Positions 8,028 through 14,907 are shown, counted from the stretch's first letter. The stretch: 33,632 nucleotides of DNA from Anaerofilum sp. An201 (GCF_002160015.1 NZ_NFJT01000029.1:1-33632); one strand, 5' to 3'. Translations and numbers: made by a program. Notes: a model not told the origin generated them from the sequence alone.

Positions 8028-8858
8028 ATGCTTGAGATACTCAAGGCGGTGCTGTACGGCATTGTGGAAGGCATCACCGAGTGGCTGCCCGTGTCCAGCA
8101 CCGGGCACATGATTTTGTTCGAGGAGTTTTTCCCCTTCCATCAGTCCGACGAATTTATGGAGATGTTCCGGGTGGTGATCCAGCTGGGCGCGATTCTGGC
8201 GGTGGTGGTGCTGTTCTGGCCCCGGCTGTGGCCGTTCTGCGCCGACAAAAAACAGAACTGCATCAAGCGCGACATCTGGACGCTGTGGTTCAAGATCCTG
8301 CTGGCCACCCTGCCGGCGCTGGTGCTGGGCCTTTTGCTGGACGACTGGCTGGACGCGCACTTCTACAACTTCATCACGGTGGCCGCGATGCTGATCGTCT
8401 ACGGCGTGCTGTTCATCGTGGTGGAGAACGCCCGCAAGGGCACAAAGCCCCGCATCTCCACCCTGGCCGACCTCTCCTGGCGCGACGCCTTCCTGATCGG
8501 CCTGTGGCAGGTGCTGGCGATGATCCCGGGCACCAGCCGTTCGGGCGCGACCATCGTGGGCGGCCTGCTGCTGGGCGCCAGCCGCGCGGTGGCGGCCGAG
8601 TTCACCTTCTTCCTCGCCATCCCGGTGATGGCGGGCGCCAGCCTGCTGAAGCTGGTCAAGTTCGGCTTCGCCTTCACCGGCCAGGAGCTGACGGTGCTGG
8701 CCGTGGGCATGATCGTGGCCTTTGTGGTGTCGATGCTGGCCATCCGCTTCCTGATGGCCTACGTCAAGCGGCACGACTTCAAGGTGTTCGGCTGGTACCG
8801 CATCGCGCTGGGCGCGGTGCTGCTGCTGTACTACTTCACCCTGTATCAGCCCGCCTGA
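8028..8858 (+). CDS. uppP: Undecaprenyl-diphosphatase (bacitracin resistance protein)
   Basis: A 276-residue polytopic membrane enzyme that hydrolyses undecaprenyl diphosphate to the monophosphate, recycling the lipid carrier for peptidoglycan synthesis and giving bacitracin tolerance. Both signature motifs are intact: EGITEWLPVSSTGH (residues 14-27) and PGTSRSG (167-173, with catalytic Arg171). The ATG at 8028 is preceded by AGAGGAA; in-frame codons further upstream would cross the promoter. It is transcribed alone, head-on to replication, and its 3' side holds a tandem repeat and then a terminator. Confidence 0.96.
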   Translation: MLEILKAVLYGIVEGITEWLPVSSTGHMILFEEFFPFHQSDEFMEMFRVVIQLGAILAVVVLFWPRLWPFCADKKQNCIKRDIWTLWFKILLATLPALVLGLLLDDWLDAHFYNFITVAAMLIVYGVLFIVVENARKGTKPRISTLADLSWRDAFLIGLWQVLAMIPGTSRSGATIVGGLLLGASRAVAAEFTFFLAIPVMAGASLLKLVKFGFAFTGQELTVLAVGMIVAFVVSMLAIRFLMAYVKRHDFKVFGWYRIALGAVLLLYYFTLYQPA

Positions 8859-8876
8859 CCGGCAAACGCCCTCAGA

Positions 8877-8932
8877 GGCTTCCCCGCTGAGGGGAAGCTG
8901 TCGCGCGAAGCGTAGCGGATGAGGGGAGAGCC
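8877..8932 (+). repeat. Dispersed palindromic repeat, copy 3 (left half of a full element)
   Basis: Hairpin GGCTTCCCC/GGGGAAGCTG, a second hairpin built on TCGCG, then GCGGATGAGGGGAGAGCC. With the right half at 8972-9026 it forms one complete 150-bp element with inverted ends. Confidence 0.82.
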
Positions 8933-8971
8933 TTTCTCACCGCCGCGTATCCGGAAAGGCGCGCCGCTCTC

Positions 8972-9026
8972 GCCGGACTCGACCTCATCCGCCCCTTCGG
9001 GGCACCTTCCCCTGCCAGGGGAAGGC
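8972..9026 (-). repeat. Dispersed palindromic repeat, copy 4 (right half)
   Basis: GGACTCGACCTCATCCGCC, a CCCC-TTCG-GGGG mini-hairpin, then CACCTTCCCCTGCCAGGGG and AAGGC. It is an inverted relative of the left half at 8877. Confidence 0.8.
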
Positions 9027-9039
9027 GTGTGGTACCATT

Positions 9040-9095
9040 GGCTTCCCCCCTTGGGGGGAAGCTGTCGCCGCATGGCGACTGATGAGGGGAAAGCC
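9040..9095 (+). repeat. Dispersed palindromic repeat, copy 5
   Basis: Hairpin GCTTCCCCCC/GGGGGGAAGC, a TGTCGCC/GGCGAC hairpin and TGATGAGGGGAAAGCC. Confidence 0.82.
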
Positions 9096-9134
9096 TTTTT
9101 CACCGCCGCGCATCCGGAAGGGCGCGCCGCTCTC

Positions 9135-9157
9135 GCCGGACTCGACCTCATCCGCCC
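9135..9157 (-). repeat. Dispersed palindromic repeat, copy 6 (truncated)
   Basis: Only GCCGGACTCGACCTCATCC plus GCCC is present; the terminal hairpin is missing, so this copy is truncated next to the terminator at 9178. Confidence 0.7.
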
Positions 9158-9177
9158 AAATCCCCTCTTTCAACAAG

Positions 9178-9238
9178 ACAGCGCCCCGCGCTCTCCCCTT
9201 TTGCAAAGGAGAACGCGGGGCGCTGTGTTTGTTTTTTT
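9178..9238 (+). terminator. Terminator between convergent uppP and the TSUP gene
   Basis: A 13-bp stem (9178-9190 with 9214-9226, GC-rich core GCGCCCCGCG) with an inner CTCCCCT/AGGAG-like pairing, followed on the plus strand by GTTTGTTTTTTT. Its T-tract favours plus-strand transcripts from uppP; the minus-strand side has only TGTCTTGTTG, so action on the TSUP transcript is weaker. Confidence 0.8.
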
Positions 9239-10029
9239 CACAGCATCGCGGCGTAGCTGTACAGGTTATAGCAGCTGATGCCGGTGATGACGATCAGCAG
9301 GATCTGGAACAGCACGTCCACCGCGTGGCTGCTCATGCGCTTGCTGAAAGCGCGGCCCACAAAGCCGCCCAGCACGCCGCCGATCACCATCGACACCAGC
9401 GCCGGCCAGGTGAAGGGGGGGATGCTGCCGCCCAGCAGGGTGCTGGCCAGGCTGGTGATCTGGGAGAACAGGATGATGTACAGCGAGTTCAGCGCGGCGG
9501 TCTTGGTGTCCATCGAGAAGAAATAGTAGAGCACCGCAAGGTTGATGGGCCCGCCGCCGATGCCCAGGAACGCGCTCATCACGCCCAGCGCAAGGCCGAT
9601 GAAGGCGCAGGCCGCGCCGTTCTGCACATCGAGGGTGTGGATGCGCTTTTTGTTCAGCACATACACCAGCACGCCCACCGTCAGCAGGATCATCAGCACG
9701 CTCTGCACGGTGCCCACCAGGCCGTCGCTGGCGGCCAGGCCCCGGATGATCTCAAACAGCCACTTGCCCACGATGCCGCCCACTGCGCCGCCCACCGCCA
9801 GCAGGGTGCCGCGCCGCGGCTCCACCTTCACGCTGCCGCTGCGGCTGCGCAGCATCGACACCACGCTCATGGCCAGCACCGTGCAGCCGGACAAAAAGCT
9901 GATGGTGGACACCGAAAGCCCGGAAAAGGCGTCGAACACCGGTTTGATGATGACGCCGCCGCCGATGCCGCTGATGGCGCCCACCGTGGTGGCCACGATA
10001 CAGATGAGAAAATACAAGATCACATCCAT
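9238..10029 (-). CDS. TSUP family membrane permease
   Basis: A 263-residue polytopic protein of the TSUP (TauE/SafE) family, which includes sulfite and organosulfonate exporters. Two repeated glycine-rich helices are seen, GIGGGVIIKP (about 23-32) and GIGGGPINLAVL in the second half, the internal duplication typical of the family. The start is the ATG at 10029 (MDVILYFLIC), with GGAAGGAG eight bases upstream; longer in-frame readings cross the promoter at 10097-10125. Its substrate cannot be told from sequence and no sulfur gene adjoins it. Confidence 0.9.
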   Translation of the reverse strand: MDVILYFLICIVATTVGAISGIGGGVIIKPVFDAFSGLSVSTISFLSGCTVLAMSVVSMLRSRSGSVKVEPRRGTLLAVGGAVGGIVGKWLFEIIRGLAASDGLVGTVQSVLMILLTVGVLVYVLNKKRIHTLDVQNGAACAFIGLALGVMSAFLGIGGGPINLAVLYYFFSMDTKTAALNSLYIILFSQITSLASTLLGGSIPPFTWPALVSMVIGGVLGGFVGRAFSKRMSSHAVDVLFQILLIVITGISCYNLYSYAAML

Positions 10030-10096
10030 GCGTCTGCTCCTTCCAAAAGCGCGCGGCCGGTGTTCCCGGCCGCTGGTTTCGTCACGTTCTGCAAAC

Positions 10097-10125
10097 AGCA
10101 TACCACAAATCCGTCCCCTGCACAA
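10097..10125 (-). promoter_or_regulatory. Promoter for the TSUP gene
   Basis: Minus strand: TTGTGC at 10120-10125, 17-base spacer, TATGCT at 10097-10102. Confidence 0.5.
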
Positions 10126-10177
10126 CGCCGCCCGCAGCCAGGAGCAAAAATTGCGCACGTTTCGGCCAATCCGCGCA

Positions 10178-10212
10178 CAAAAAGCCGCCCTTCCCCGTTT
10201 GGGAAGAGCGGC
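10178..10212 (-). terminator. Distal terminator after the phosphatidyltransferase gene
   Basis: A 12-bp stem with one mismatch (GCCGCCCTTCCC with GGGAAGAGCGGC), followed on the minus strand by TTTTTGTG. A near-identical hairpin without a T-run lies at 10390-10419, immediately after the gene's stop codon. Confidence 0.7.
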
Positions 10213-10220
10213 CCAGACTG

Positions 10221-10420
10221 TCGAAAAAAGTTCAAAATTCGTCGCCGTCGGCGGACATGCGCCGACGACGGCGACACCGACAGGGAAATTTTGTCGAAGG
10301 GGATTCCAAAGGGGGCAACAGCCGCGGCAGGCGCAGCCGTGCGCGGCTGCTGCCTCCTTTGCAGCGTGTCGAGTTTCTCGACACGCTGAGCCGCCCTTCC
10401 CCCGTTCGGGAAGAGCGGCC
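10221..10420. other. Highly structured intergenic region, no gene
   Basis: Consecutive strong hairpins: a 13-of-14-bp stem at 10241-10275, a 20-position stem (18 Watson-Crick, one GU, one mismatch) at 10307-10361, a perfect 12-bp stem at 10362-10388, and a terminator-like hairpin at 10390-10419. A 7-bp pairing CAAAATT/AATTTTG (10233-10239 with 10287-10293) closes the first hairpin. Reads equally well on either strand. I see no coding gene in 10030-10431. Confidence 0.6.
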
Positions 10421-10431
10421 TGTTTCGTGTG

Positions 10432-11022
10432 TTATTCCTTCACGCTCTTGATGGTGTCAAAGGTGCCGGTGCGCTCGTTCCGGGCCATGTGCAGATACAA
10501 AATCGCGTACCGCACCAGTGTGAACAGCATCATGCCGCCGCACACCAGCATCATCGGGTCGGCCACCTTGGACGGCACCGACGGATAGAAGGTGAGGACC
10601 AGCGTGACGATGTAGAACACCGCGGTGCACACCTTGCCGAACCACATCGCGCCGCCCAGCTTTTTGCGCCGCCGCAGCATCACCGCCCCGGCCACCGCCA
10701 TGAAGCCCTCCTTCAGCACATAGATCACGATCAGCACCGCCATCAGCCGGTAGCGCATCACCAGGCACAAAAGCACCGCGCCTTCGGTGAGCTTGTCGGC
10801 GATGGGGTCCAGCAGGATGCCCAGCTCGGTGATCTGGTTGAAATGGCGGGCGATCTTGCCGTCGAACAGGTCGGTCAGCGCCGACAGCACCAGCGCCGCG
10901 CCGGCCATCGTATACTCCCCGTGCAGATACAGCCACACAAACACCGGGATCAGCACAAACCGAAAATATGTGAGCAGGTTGGGAATGCTGAAAACCTCCT
11001 GCCACGTGGGTCTTTTTATCAT
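10432..11022 (-). CDS. pgsA: CDP-alcohol phosphatidyltransferase (PgsA-like)
   Basis: A 196-residue membrane enzyme of the CDP-alcohol phosphatidyltransferase family, probably CDP-diacylglycerol-glycerol-3-phosphate phosphatidyltransferase. The catalytic motif DxxDGxxARx8GxxxDxxxD is complete from Asp51 to Asp76 (DLFDGKIAR then GILLDPIAD). SIPNLLTYFR near the N-terminus is also typical. The ATG at 11022 has AGGAGG upstream; earlier in-frame codons cross the promoter at 11069. Related family members (other head-group transferases) cannot be fully excluded, because no pathway partner is adjacent. Confidence 0.85.
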   Translation of the reverse strand: MIKRPTWQEVFSIPNLLTYFRFVLIPVFVWLYLHGEYTMAGAALVLSALTDLFDGKIARHFNQITELGILLDPIADKLTEGAVLLCLVMRYRLMAVLIVIYVLKEGFMAVAGAVMLRRRKKLGGAMWFGKVCTAVFYIVTLVLTFYPSVPSKVADPMMLVCGGMMLFTLVRYAILYLHMARNERTGTFDTIKSVKE

Positions 11023-11068
11023 AAACAGCCTCCTGGTTTCACAAGCCGCAAGCCGGCGGCCTTCCTCT

Positions 11069-11098
11069 ATTGTACTGCAACCGCCTGCCCGCCCGCAA
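11069..11098 (-). promoter_or_regulatory. Promoter for pgsA
   Basis: Minus strand: TTGCGG at 11093-11098, 18-base spacer, TACAAT at 11069-11074. Confidence 0.55.
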
Positions 11099-11198
11099 GA
11101 GCAAACCGCAAAAAAGCAGCGCAGTCCCCTGTCCAAAAAACGATGCTGCGCGTGGTTTGGTTTCACAAGCAAAAAACAGCCCGCTCTCCAGGCCGGTG

Positions 11199-11300
11199 TT
11201 CCCTTCTTCCCTCTTCCCTATTCCCTATTCCCTTTTCACTCTTCCCTCCCCCACGGAAATTGCAGGGAAGAAGGAATGGGGAAAAGAGAATAAGAAAAAA
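11199..11300. repeat. Polypyrimidine/polypurine inverted tract
   Basis: 11199-11252 is nearly all pyrimidine with units of CTTCCCT and ATTCCCT repeated; 11264-11300 is nearly all purine and reads as an imperfect inverted copy (GGGAAGAAGGAATGGGGAAA). Together they fill most of the space between pgsA and tRNA-Glu. No gene is visible here. Confidence 0.6.
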
Positions 11301-11325
11301 TCCCGAATGCATTCGCATCCGGGAT
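11300..11325 (-). terminator. Terminator of the tRNA operon
   Basis: An 11-position stem with one mismatch (ATCCCGAATGC with GCATCCGGGAT, loop ATTC) followed on the minus strand by TTTTTTC. It begins four bases beyond the CCA end of tRNA-Glu. Confidence 0.85.
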
Positions 11326-11328
11326 TTT

Positions 11329-11403
11329 TGGTGACCCGACCGGGAATCGAACCCGGGTTACCGCCGTGAAAGGGCGATGTCTTGACCGCTTGACCATCGG
11401 GCC
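11329..11403 (-). tRNA. tRNA-Glu (anticodon UUC)
   Basis: A 75-base cloverleaf including the encoded CCA. Acceptor stem GGCCCGA/TCGGGTC, anticodon loop CTTTCAC giving UUC, T-loop GGTTCGATTCC. It is the second gene of a two-tRNA transcript. Confidence 0.95.
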
Positions 11404-11411
11404 ATATAAAA

Positions 11412-11496
11412 GGCAAAGCATCATGGAAGTGGCAACCGTGTCCCTGCCGGCCGCTTTTGCAGCCAGCCACTTTGCGCATTACCATCATGCTTTGCC
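11412..11496 (-). other. Large stem-loop between the two tRNAs
   Basis: GGCAAAGCATCATGG (11412-11426) pairs with CCATCATGCTTTGCC (11482-11496) at 14 of 15 positions; inside it AAGTGGC (11427-11433) pairs with GCCACTT (11466-11472). The tRNA spacer is therefore an 85-base hairpin, much longer than the short spacers usual between tRNAs. It may guide processing. Confidence 0.7.
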
Positions 11497-11500
11497 ATAT

Positions 11501-11577
11501 TGGTAGCGGTAACTGGATTCGAACCGGTGACACTTCGGGTATGAACCGAATGCTCTAGCCAACTGAGCTATACCGCC
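11501..11577 (-). tRNA. tRNA-Met (anticodon CAU)
   Basis: A 77-base cloverleaf including encoded CCA. Acceptor stem GGCGGTA/TACCGCT, anticodon loop TTCATAC giving CAU. It lacks the three GC pairs at the base of the anticodon stem that mark initiator tRNA, so it is read as elongator Met; an isoleucine tRNA with lysidine-modified C34 would be the alternative. Confidence 0.92.
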
Positions 11578-11610
11578 ATATAATGGTGCGCTGTGAATAG
11601 TGCATTTCAT

Positions 11611-11639
11611 ATTATACGGATACGGCGGCCGTTTGTCAA
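11611..11639 (-). promoter_or_regulatory. Promoter of the tRNA-Met/tRNA-Glu transcript
   Basis: Minus strand: perfect TTGACA at 11634-11639, 17-base spacer, perfect TATAAT at 11611-11616, with long A-runs upstream resembling an UP element. Same design as the two promoters at 133 and 248. Confidence 0.9.
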
Positions 11640-11710
11640 CACTTTTTTCAAAAAAATATTTTCTTTTTTTCAAAAATCGGCCGCTCCGCCGCCCCCCTGT
11701 GCAGAAAACG

Positions 11711-11751
11711 GGCGGCCGCCCTTCCCTGCCCTGCGGGGAAACGCGGCCGCC
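11711..11751 (-). terminator. Terminator of serS
   Basis: Perfect 9-bp outer stem GGCGGCCGC/GCGGCCGCC with an inner CTTCCC...GGGGAA pairing, followed on the minus strand by CGTTTTCTG. It lies 33 bases beyond the serS stop codon. Confidence 0.75.
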
Positions 11752-11783
11752 TGTTCTTGCAATATTTATCGCAGCAACGCAGT

Positions 11784-13061
11784 TTATTTGATAAACTCCT
11801 TGCCGCCCATGTAGGGGCGCAGCGCCTCGGGGATGCGCACCGAGCCGTCGGCCTGCAGGTTGTTCTCCAAAAAGGCGATCAGCATGCGGGGAGGCGCCAC
11901 CACGGTGTTGTTCAGGGTGTGGGCCAGATACTTGCCGTTCTCGCCGTTCACACGGATCTTCAGGCGGCGGGCCTGGGCGTCGCCCAGGTTGGAGCAGCTG
12001 CCCACCTCGAAATACTTCTTCTGGCGGGGGCTCCAGGCCTCCACGTCCACGCTCTTGACCTTCAGGTCGGCCAGGTCGCCGGAGCAGCATTCCAGGGTGC
12101 GCACCGGGATGTCCAGGCTGCGGAACAGGTCCACGGTGTTCTGCCACAGCTTGTCGAACCACATGGCGCTGTCCTCGGGCTTGCAGACCACGATCATCTC
12201 CTGCTTCTCGAACTGGTGGATGCGGTAGACGCCGCGCTCCTCCAGGCCGTGCGCGCCCTTCTCCTTGCGGAAGCAGGGCGAGTAGCTGGTCAGGGTCTGG
12301 GGCAGGGATTTCTCGTCCAGGATGGTGTCGATGAACTTGCCGATCATCGAGTGCTCGCTGGTGCCGATCAGGTACAGGTCCTCGCCCTCGATCTTGTACA
12401 TCATGGCGTCCATCTCGGCAAAGCTCATCACGCCGGTCACCACGTTGGAGCGAATCATGAAGGGGGGCACACAGTAGGTGAAGCCGCGGTCGATCATGAA
12501 GTCGCGGGCGTAGGAGATCACGGCAGAATGCAGGCGGGCGATGTCCCCCATCAGGTAGTAGAAGCCGTTGCCGGCCACGCGGCGGGCGCTGTCCAGATCG
12601 ATGCCGCCAAACTTCTCCATGATCTCGGTGTGGTAGGGGATCTCGAAGTCGGGCACCACCGGCTCGCCGTAGCGCTGCACCTCGACGTTCTCGCTGTCGT
12701 CCTTGCCGATGGGCACGCTGGGGTCGATGATGTTGGGGATGGTCATCATGATGGTCTTGATCTTCTCGGCCAGCTCGCTCTCCTGGGCCTCCAGCTCCTT
12801 CAGACGGTCGGCCTGGGCCGCCACCTGGGCCTTCACCTGCTCGGCCTCCTCCCGCTTGCCCTGCCCCATCAGCGCACCGATGGTCTTGCTCAGCTTGTTG
12901 CGCTCGGCGCGCAGCGCGCTGGCCTCGTTCATCGCGGCGCGGTTGCGCGCGTCCAGCTCCAGCACCTCGTCCACCAGCGGCAGCTTGTGGTCCTGGAATT
13001 TCTTTTTGATGTTCTCCTTGACAGCTTCGGGGTTTTCCCGCACGAATTTGATGTCCAGCAT
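11784..13061 (-). CDS. serS: Seryl-tRNA synthetase
   Basis: A 425-residue class II synthetase that charges tRNA-Ser. The N-terminal coiled coil (about residues 28-102) binds the long variable arm of tRNA-Ser; the catalytic core carries the TxE loop (TSE, 234-236), motif 2 from CFRKEKG (263-269) to RIHQF (280-284) and motif 3 with Arg392. Motif 3 reads VVAPPRMLIAFLEN instead of the usual GLAVGRTLVAILEN, and the loop reads IGTSEHSMIGKF instead of PTAEVPLTN, so this is a divergent SerRS lineage. Only 41 bases separate it from parB, too short for a T-box, and it may be read from the parAB transcript. Confidence 0.93.
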   Translation of the reverse strand: MLDIKFVRENPEAVKENIKKKFQDHKLPLVDEVLELDARNRAAMNEASALRAERNKLSKTIGALMGQGKREEAEQVKAQVAAQADRLKELEAQESELAEKIKTIMMTIPNIIDPSVPIGKDDSENVEVQRYGEPVVPDFEIPYHTEIMEKFGGIDLDSARRVAGNGFYYLMGDIARLHSAVISYARDFMIDRGFTYCVPPFMIRSNVVTGVMSFAEMDAMMYKIEGEDLYLIGTSEHSMIGKFIDTILDEKSLPQTLTSYSPCFRKEKGAHGLEERGVYRIHQFEKQEMIVVCKPEDSAMWFDKLWQNTVDLFRSLDIPVRTLECCSGDLADLKVKSVDVEAWSPRQKKYFEVGSCSNLGDAQARRLKIRVNGENGKYLAHTLNNTVVAPPRMLIAFLENNLQADGSVRIPEALRPYMGGKEFIK

Positions 13062-13102
13062 GGGTTTGATTCCTCTCTTTTGTCTATATTTTCTCGGTAT
13101 CT

Positions 13103-13996
13103 TTATGCATCCTGCACAGGCAGCCCGGCGCTCTCCTCCGGGTCGTACTGCCCCAGCAGATGGGCAAAGGCGCGCAGCTGGGCGTCGGAATAAAATTCCA
13201 CCTTCAGGCTGCCCCGCCCGTTTTTATACTCCACCTTCACCGGCCCGCCCAGGATATTCTGCAAAGCCGCTTCCACCTCTCCGGCCAGCGAGGGACGCGG
13301 AAGCGCCGCTGCCGGCTGCCGGGGCGCTTTTTGCAGCTTTTTGCACAGCTGTTCGGTCTGGCGCACATTCAGCCCCTGCTTCACCACCTGCACGGCGGCC
13401 GCCTTTTGCAGGTCCGGGCTGTCCAGCCCCAGCAGCACCTTTGCATGGCCGGTGCTCAGCCGCCCGTCCCGCAGCATCTCGGTGACCTCGCCGGGCAGAT
13501 TCAGCAGGCGCAGGCTGTTCGCCACCGCACTGCGGCTGCGGCACAGACGCTGCGCCGCCTGCTCCTGGGTCAGACCGCAGCGGTCCATCAGCTGGCGGTA
13601 TCCGGTGGCCTCCTCGATGGGGTTCAGGTCCTCGCGCTGGAGGTTCTCGATCAGCGCCAGCTCCATCGCCTGCTGCTCGGTCACATCCTCCCGCACCACC
13701 ACCGGCACCTCGGTGAGCCCCGCCTGGCGCGCGGCGCGCCAGCGGCGTTCCCCCGCGATGATCTTGTATCCCCCCATCGGGTTCGGGCGCACCGCAATGG
13801 GCTGCAGCAGCCCGTGCTCCGCGATGCTGGCGGCCAGCTGGGCGATGCTCTCCTCGTCAAATTCCTTGCGCGGCTGGTAGCGGTCGGGTTCGATCTCCCG
13901 CAGCGGCAGCGTTGTGGTGCTGTCGGAGCGCGCCGACGCACTCTCTTCAAACAGGCTGCCCAGACCTTTGCCCAGGCCGCCGCGTGGTTTTGCCAT
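13103..13996 (-). CDS. parB: Chromosome partitioning protein ParB (Spo0J)
   Basis: A 297-residue ParB CTPase clamp that loads at parS and spreads to organise the origin. Features in order: an N-terminal basic GLGKGLGSLF segment that contacts ParA, a ParB nuclease-like domain with GERRWRA (82-88) and ENLQRED (117-123) that binds CTP, a helix-turn-helix for parS (about 142-165), and a C-terminal dimer domain. It follows parA by 19 bases. Two perfect parS sites lie upstream of parA. All motifs needed for activity are present. Confidence 0.96.
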   Translation of the reverse strand: MAKPRGGLGKGLGSLFEESASARSDSTTTLPLREIEPDRYQPRKEFDEESIAQLAASIAEHGLLQPIAVRPNPMGGYKIIAGERRWRAARQAGLTEVPVVVREDVTEQQAMELALIENLQREDLNPIEEATGYRQLMDRCGLTQEQAAQRLCRSRSAVANSLRLLNLPGEVTEMLRDGRLSTGHAKVLLGLDSPDLQKAAAVQVVKQGLNVRQTEQLCKKLQKAPRQPAAALPRPSLAGEVEAALQNILGGPVKVEYKNGRGSLKVEFYSDAQLRAFAHLLGQYDPEESAGLPVQDA

Positions 13997-14015
13997 CTTC
14001 TCCCCTTCTTTCGTC

Positions 14016-14777
14016 TCACAGATTCTGTTTCAGCAGTTCGTCGGCCAGCGCGGCATAGGCGGCGGTGCCCTTGCTGGAAGGGTCGTAGTGGTTCACCGGC
14101 ATGCCGTAGCTGGGCGCCTCGGCCAAGCGCACGTTGCGCGGGATGGTGGAGGCATACAGCTTGTCGCCAAAGAACTTTTTTACCTCGCTCACCACCTGCA
14201 GCGTGAGGTTCAGCCGCCCGTCGTACATCGTCAGCAGCACGCCCTCCAGCTCGATGTAGGGATTGTACATCTTTTTCACGGTGCGGATGGTGCTCATCAG
14301 CTCGCTGAGCCCTTCCAGCGCGAAAAACTCACACTGGATCGGCACCAGCACCGAATCCGCCGCACACAGGCCATTCAGCGTCAGCAGATCCAGCGCGGGC
14401 GGGCAGTCGATGAAGATGAAGTCGTACTGTTCGCTGATCCCCGCCAGCGCCTGGCGCAGACGGCTCTCGCGCTTTTCCAGCCCGATCAGCTCGATGGCCG
14501 CGCCGGACAGCTGGATGTTGGCTGGGATCACGTCCACATCGTAGGGGGTGCGGCGCACGGCGTCGGGCGCCCCGATCTCCCCCAGCAGCAGCTGGTAGGT
14601 GCCGGCCTCCACCTCGCGCTTGGAAATGCCGTAGCCGCTGGTGGTGTTGCCCTGCGGGTCGAGATCGACGATCAGCACCCGTTTCCCCTTGGCCGCCACA
14701 CTGGCCGAGAGGTTGACGGCGGTGGTGGTCTTGCCCACGCCGCCCTTCTGGTTTGCAACAGCGATGATCTTACTCAA
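14016..14777 (-). CDS. parA: Chromosome partitioning ATPase ParA (Soj)
   Basis: A 253-residue deviant Walker-type ATPase. KGGVGKTT (11-18) is the P-loop with signature Lys11, DLDPQGN (38-44) is the Walker A' region and DCPPAL the Walker B strand. ParA drives origin segregation with ParB and, in Firmicutes, also controls DnaA. No long N-terminal helix-turn-helix is present, so it is the chromosomal Soj type and not a plasmid ParA. First gene of the parAB pair, with a promoter 50 bases upstream. Confidence 0.96.
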   Translation of the reverse strand: MSKIIAVANQKGGVGKTTTAVNLSASVAAKGKRVLIVDLDPQGNTTSGYGISKREVEAGTYQLLLGEIGAPDAVRRTPYDVDVIPANIQLSGAAIELIGLEKRESRLRQALAGISEQYDFIFIDCPPALDLLTLNGLCAADSVLVPIQCEFFALEGLSELMSTIRTVKKMYNPYIELEGVLLTMYDGRLNLTLQVVSEVKKFFGDKLYASTIPRNVRLAEAPSYGMPVNHYDPSSKGTAAYAALADELLKQNL

Positions 14778-14827
14778 ACGGTTCTCCTCCCGGTGTGTGA
14801 AATGGGCGCACGGGGCGCTCTTTTGCT

Positions 14828-14856
14828 ATTATAGCACACCGCGCGGCAAATGGAAA
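14828..14856 (-). promoter_or_regulatory. Promoter for parAB
   Basis: Minus strand: TTTCCA at 14851-14856, 17-base spacer, perfect TATAAT at 14828-14833. The first parS site begins 52 bases upstream of the -35, so ParB spreading could affect it. Confidence 0.55.
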
Positions 14857-14907
14857 CAAGCAAACCCGCCAAAAAGCCCGCCAGATCCGCGCAAAACGAG
14901 GGAGAAA

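Larger units (their letters stand above)
8938..9157. repeat. Tandem duplication of the palindromic element (period 163 bp)
   Basis: The block starting CACCGCCGCG, followed by TATCCGGAAAGGCGCGCCGC and the half-element GGACTCGACCTCATCCGCC, occurs at 8938 and again at 9101 (CACCGCCGCGCATCCGGAAG), with near identity. The second unit stops short after ATCCGCCC at 9157. No gene is present in 8859-9237. Confidence 0.82.

Noticed and set aside
3898-8112. Very long open frames on the plus strand across the HAD, PH and RCK genes (705 and 694 codons)
   Set aside because: They are antisense to recognised genes, are rich in His/Gln/Arg/Ala as expected from GC-rich shadow frames, and lack ribosome binding sites or known domains.
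8877-9157. Possible CRISPR array
   Set aside because: There are only two tandem units of 163 bp, each with hairpins, and no short regular repeats with unique spacers; it is a duplicated palindromic element.
10030-10158. Upstream start for the TSUP permease
   Set aside because: It would add a basic non-membrane stretch over the promoter; GGAAGGAG precedes the ATG at 10029.
13062-13102. T-box riboswitch upstream of serS
   Set aside because: The gap to parB is 41 bases, too short for a T-box leader, and there is no T-box core motif.
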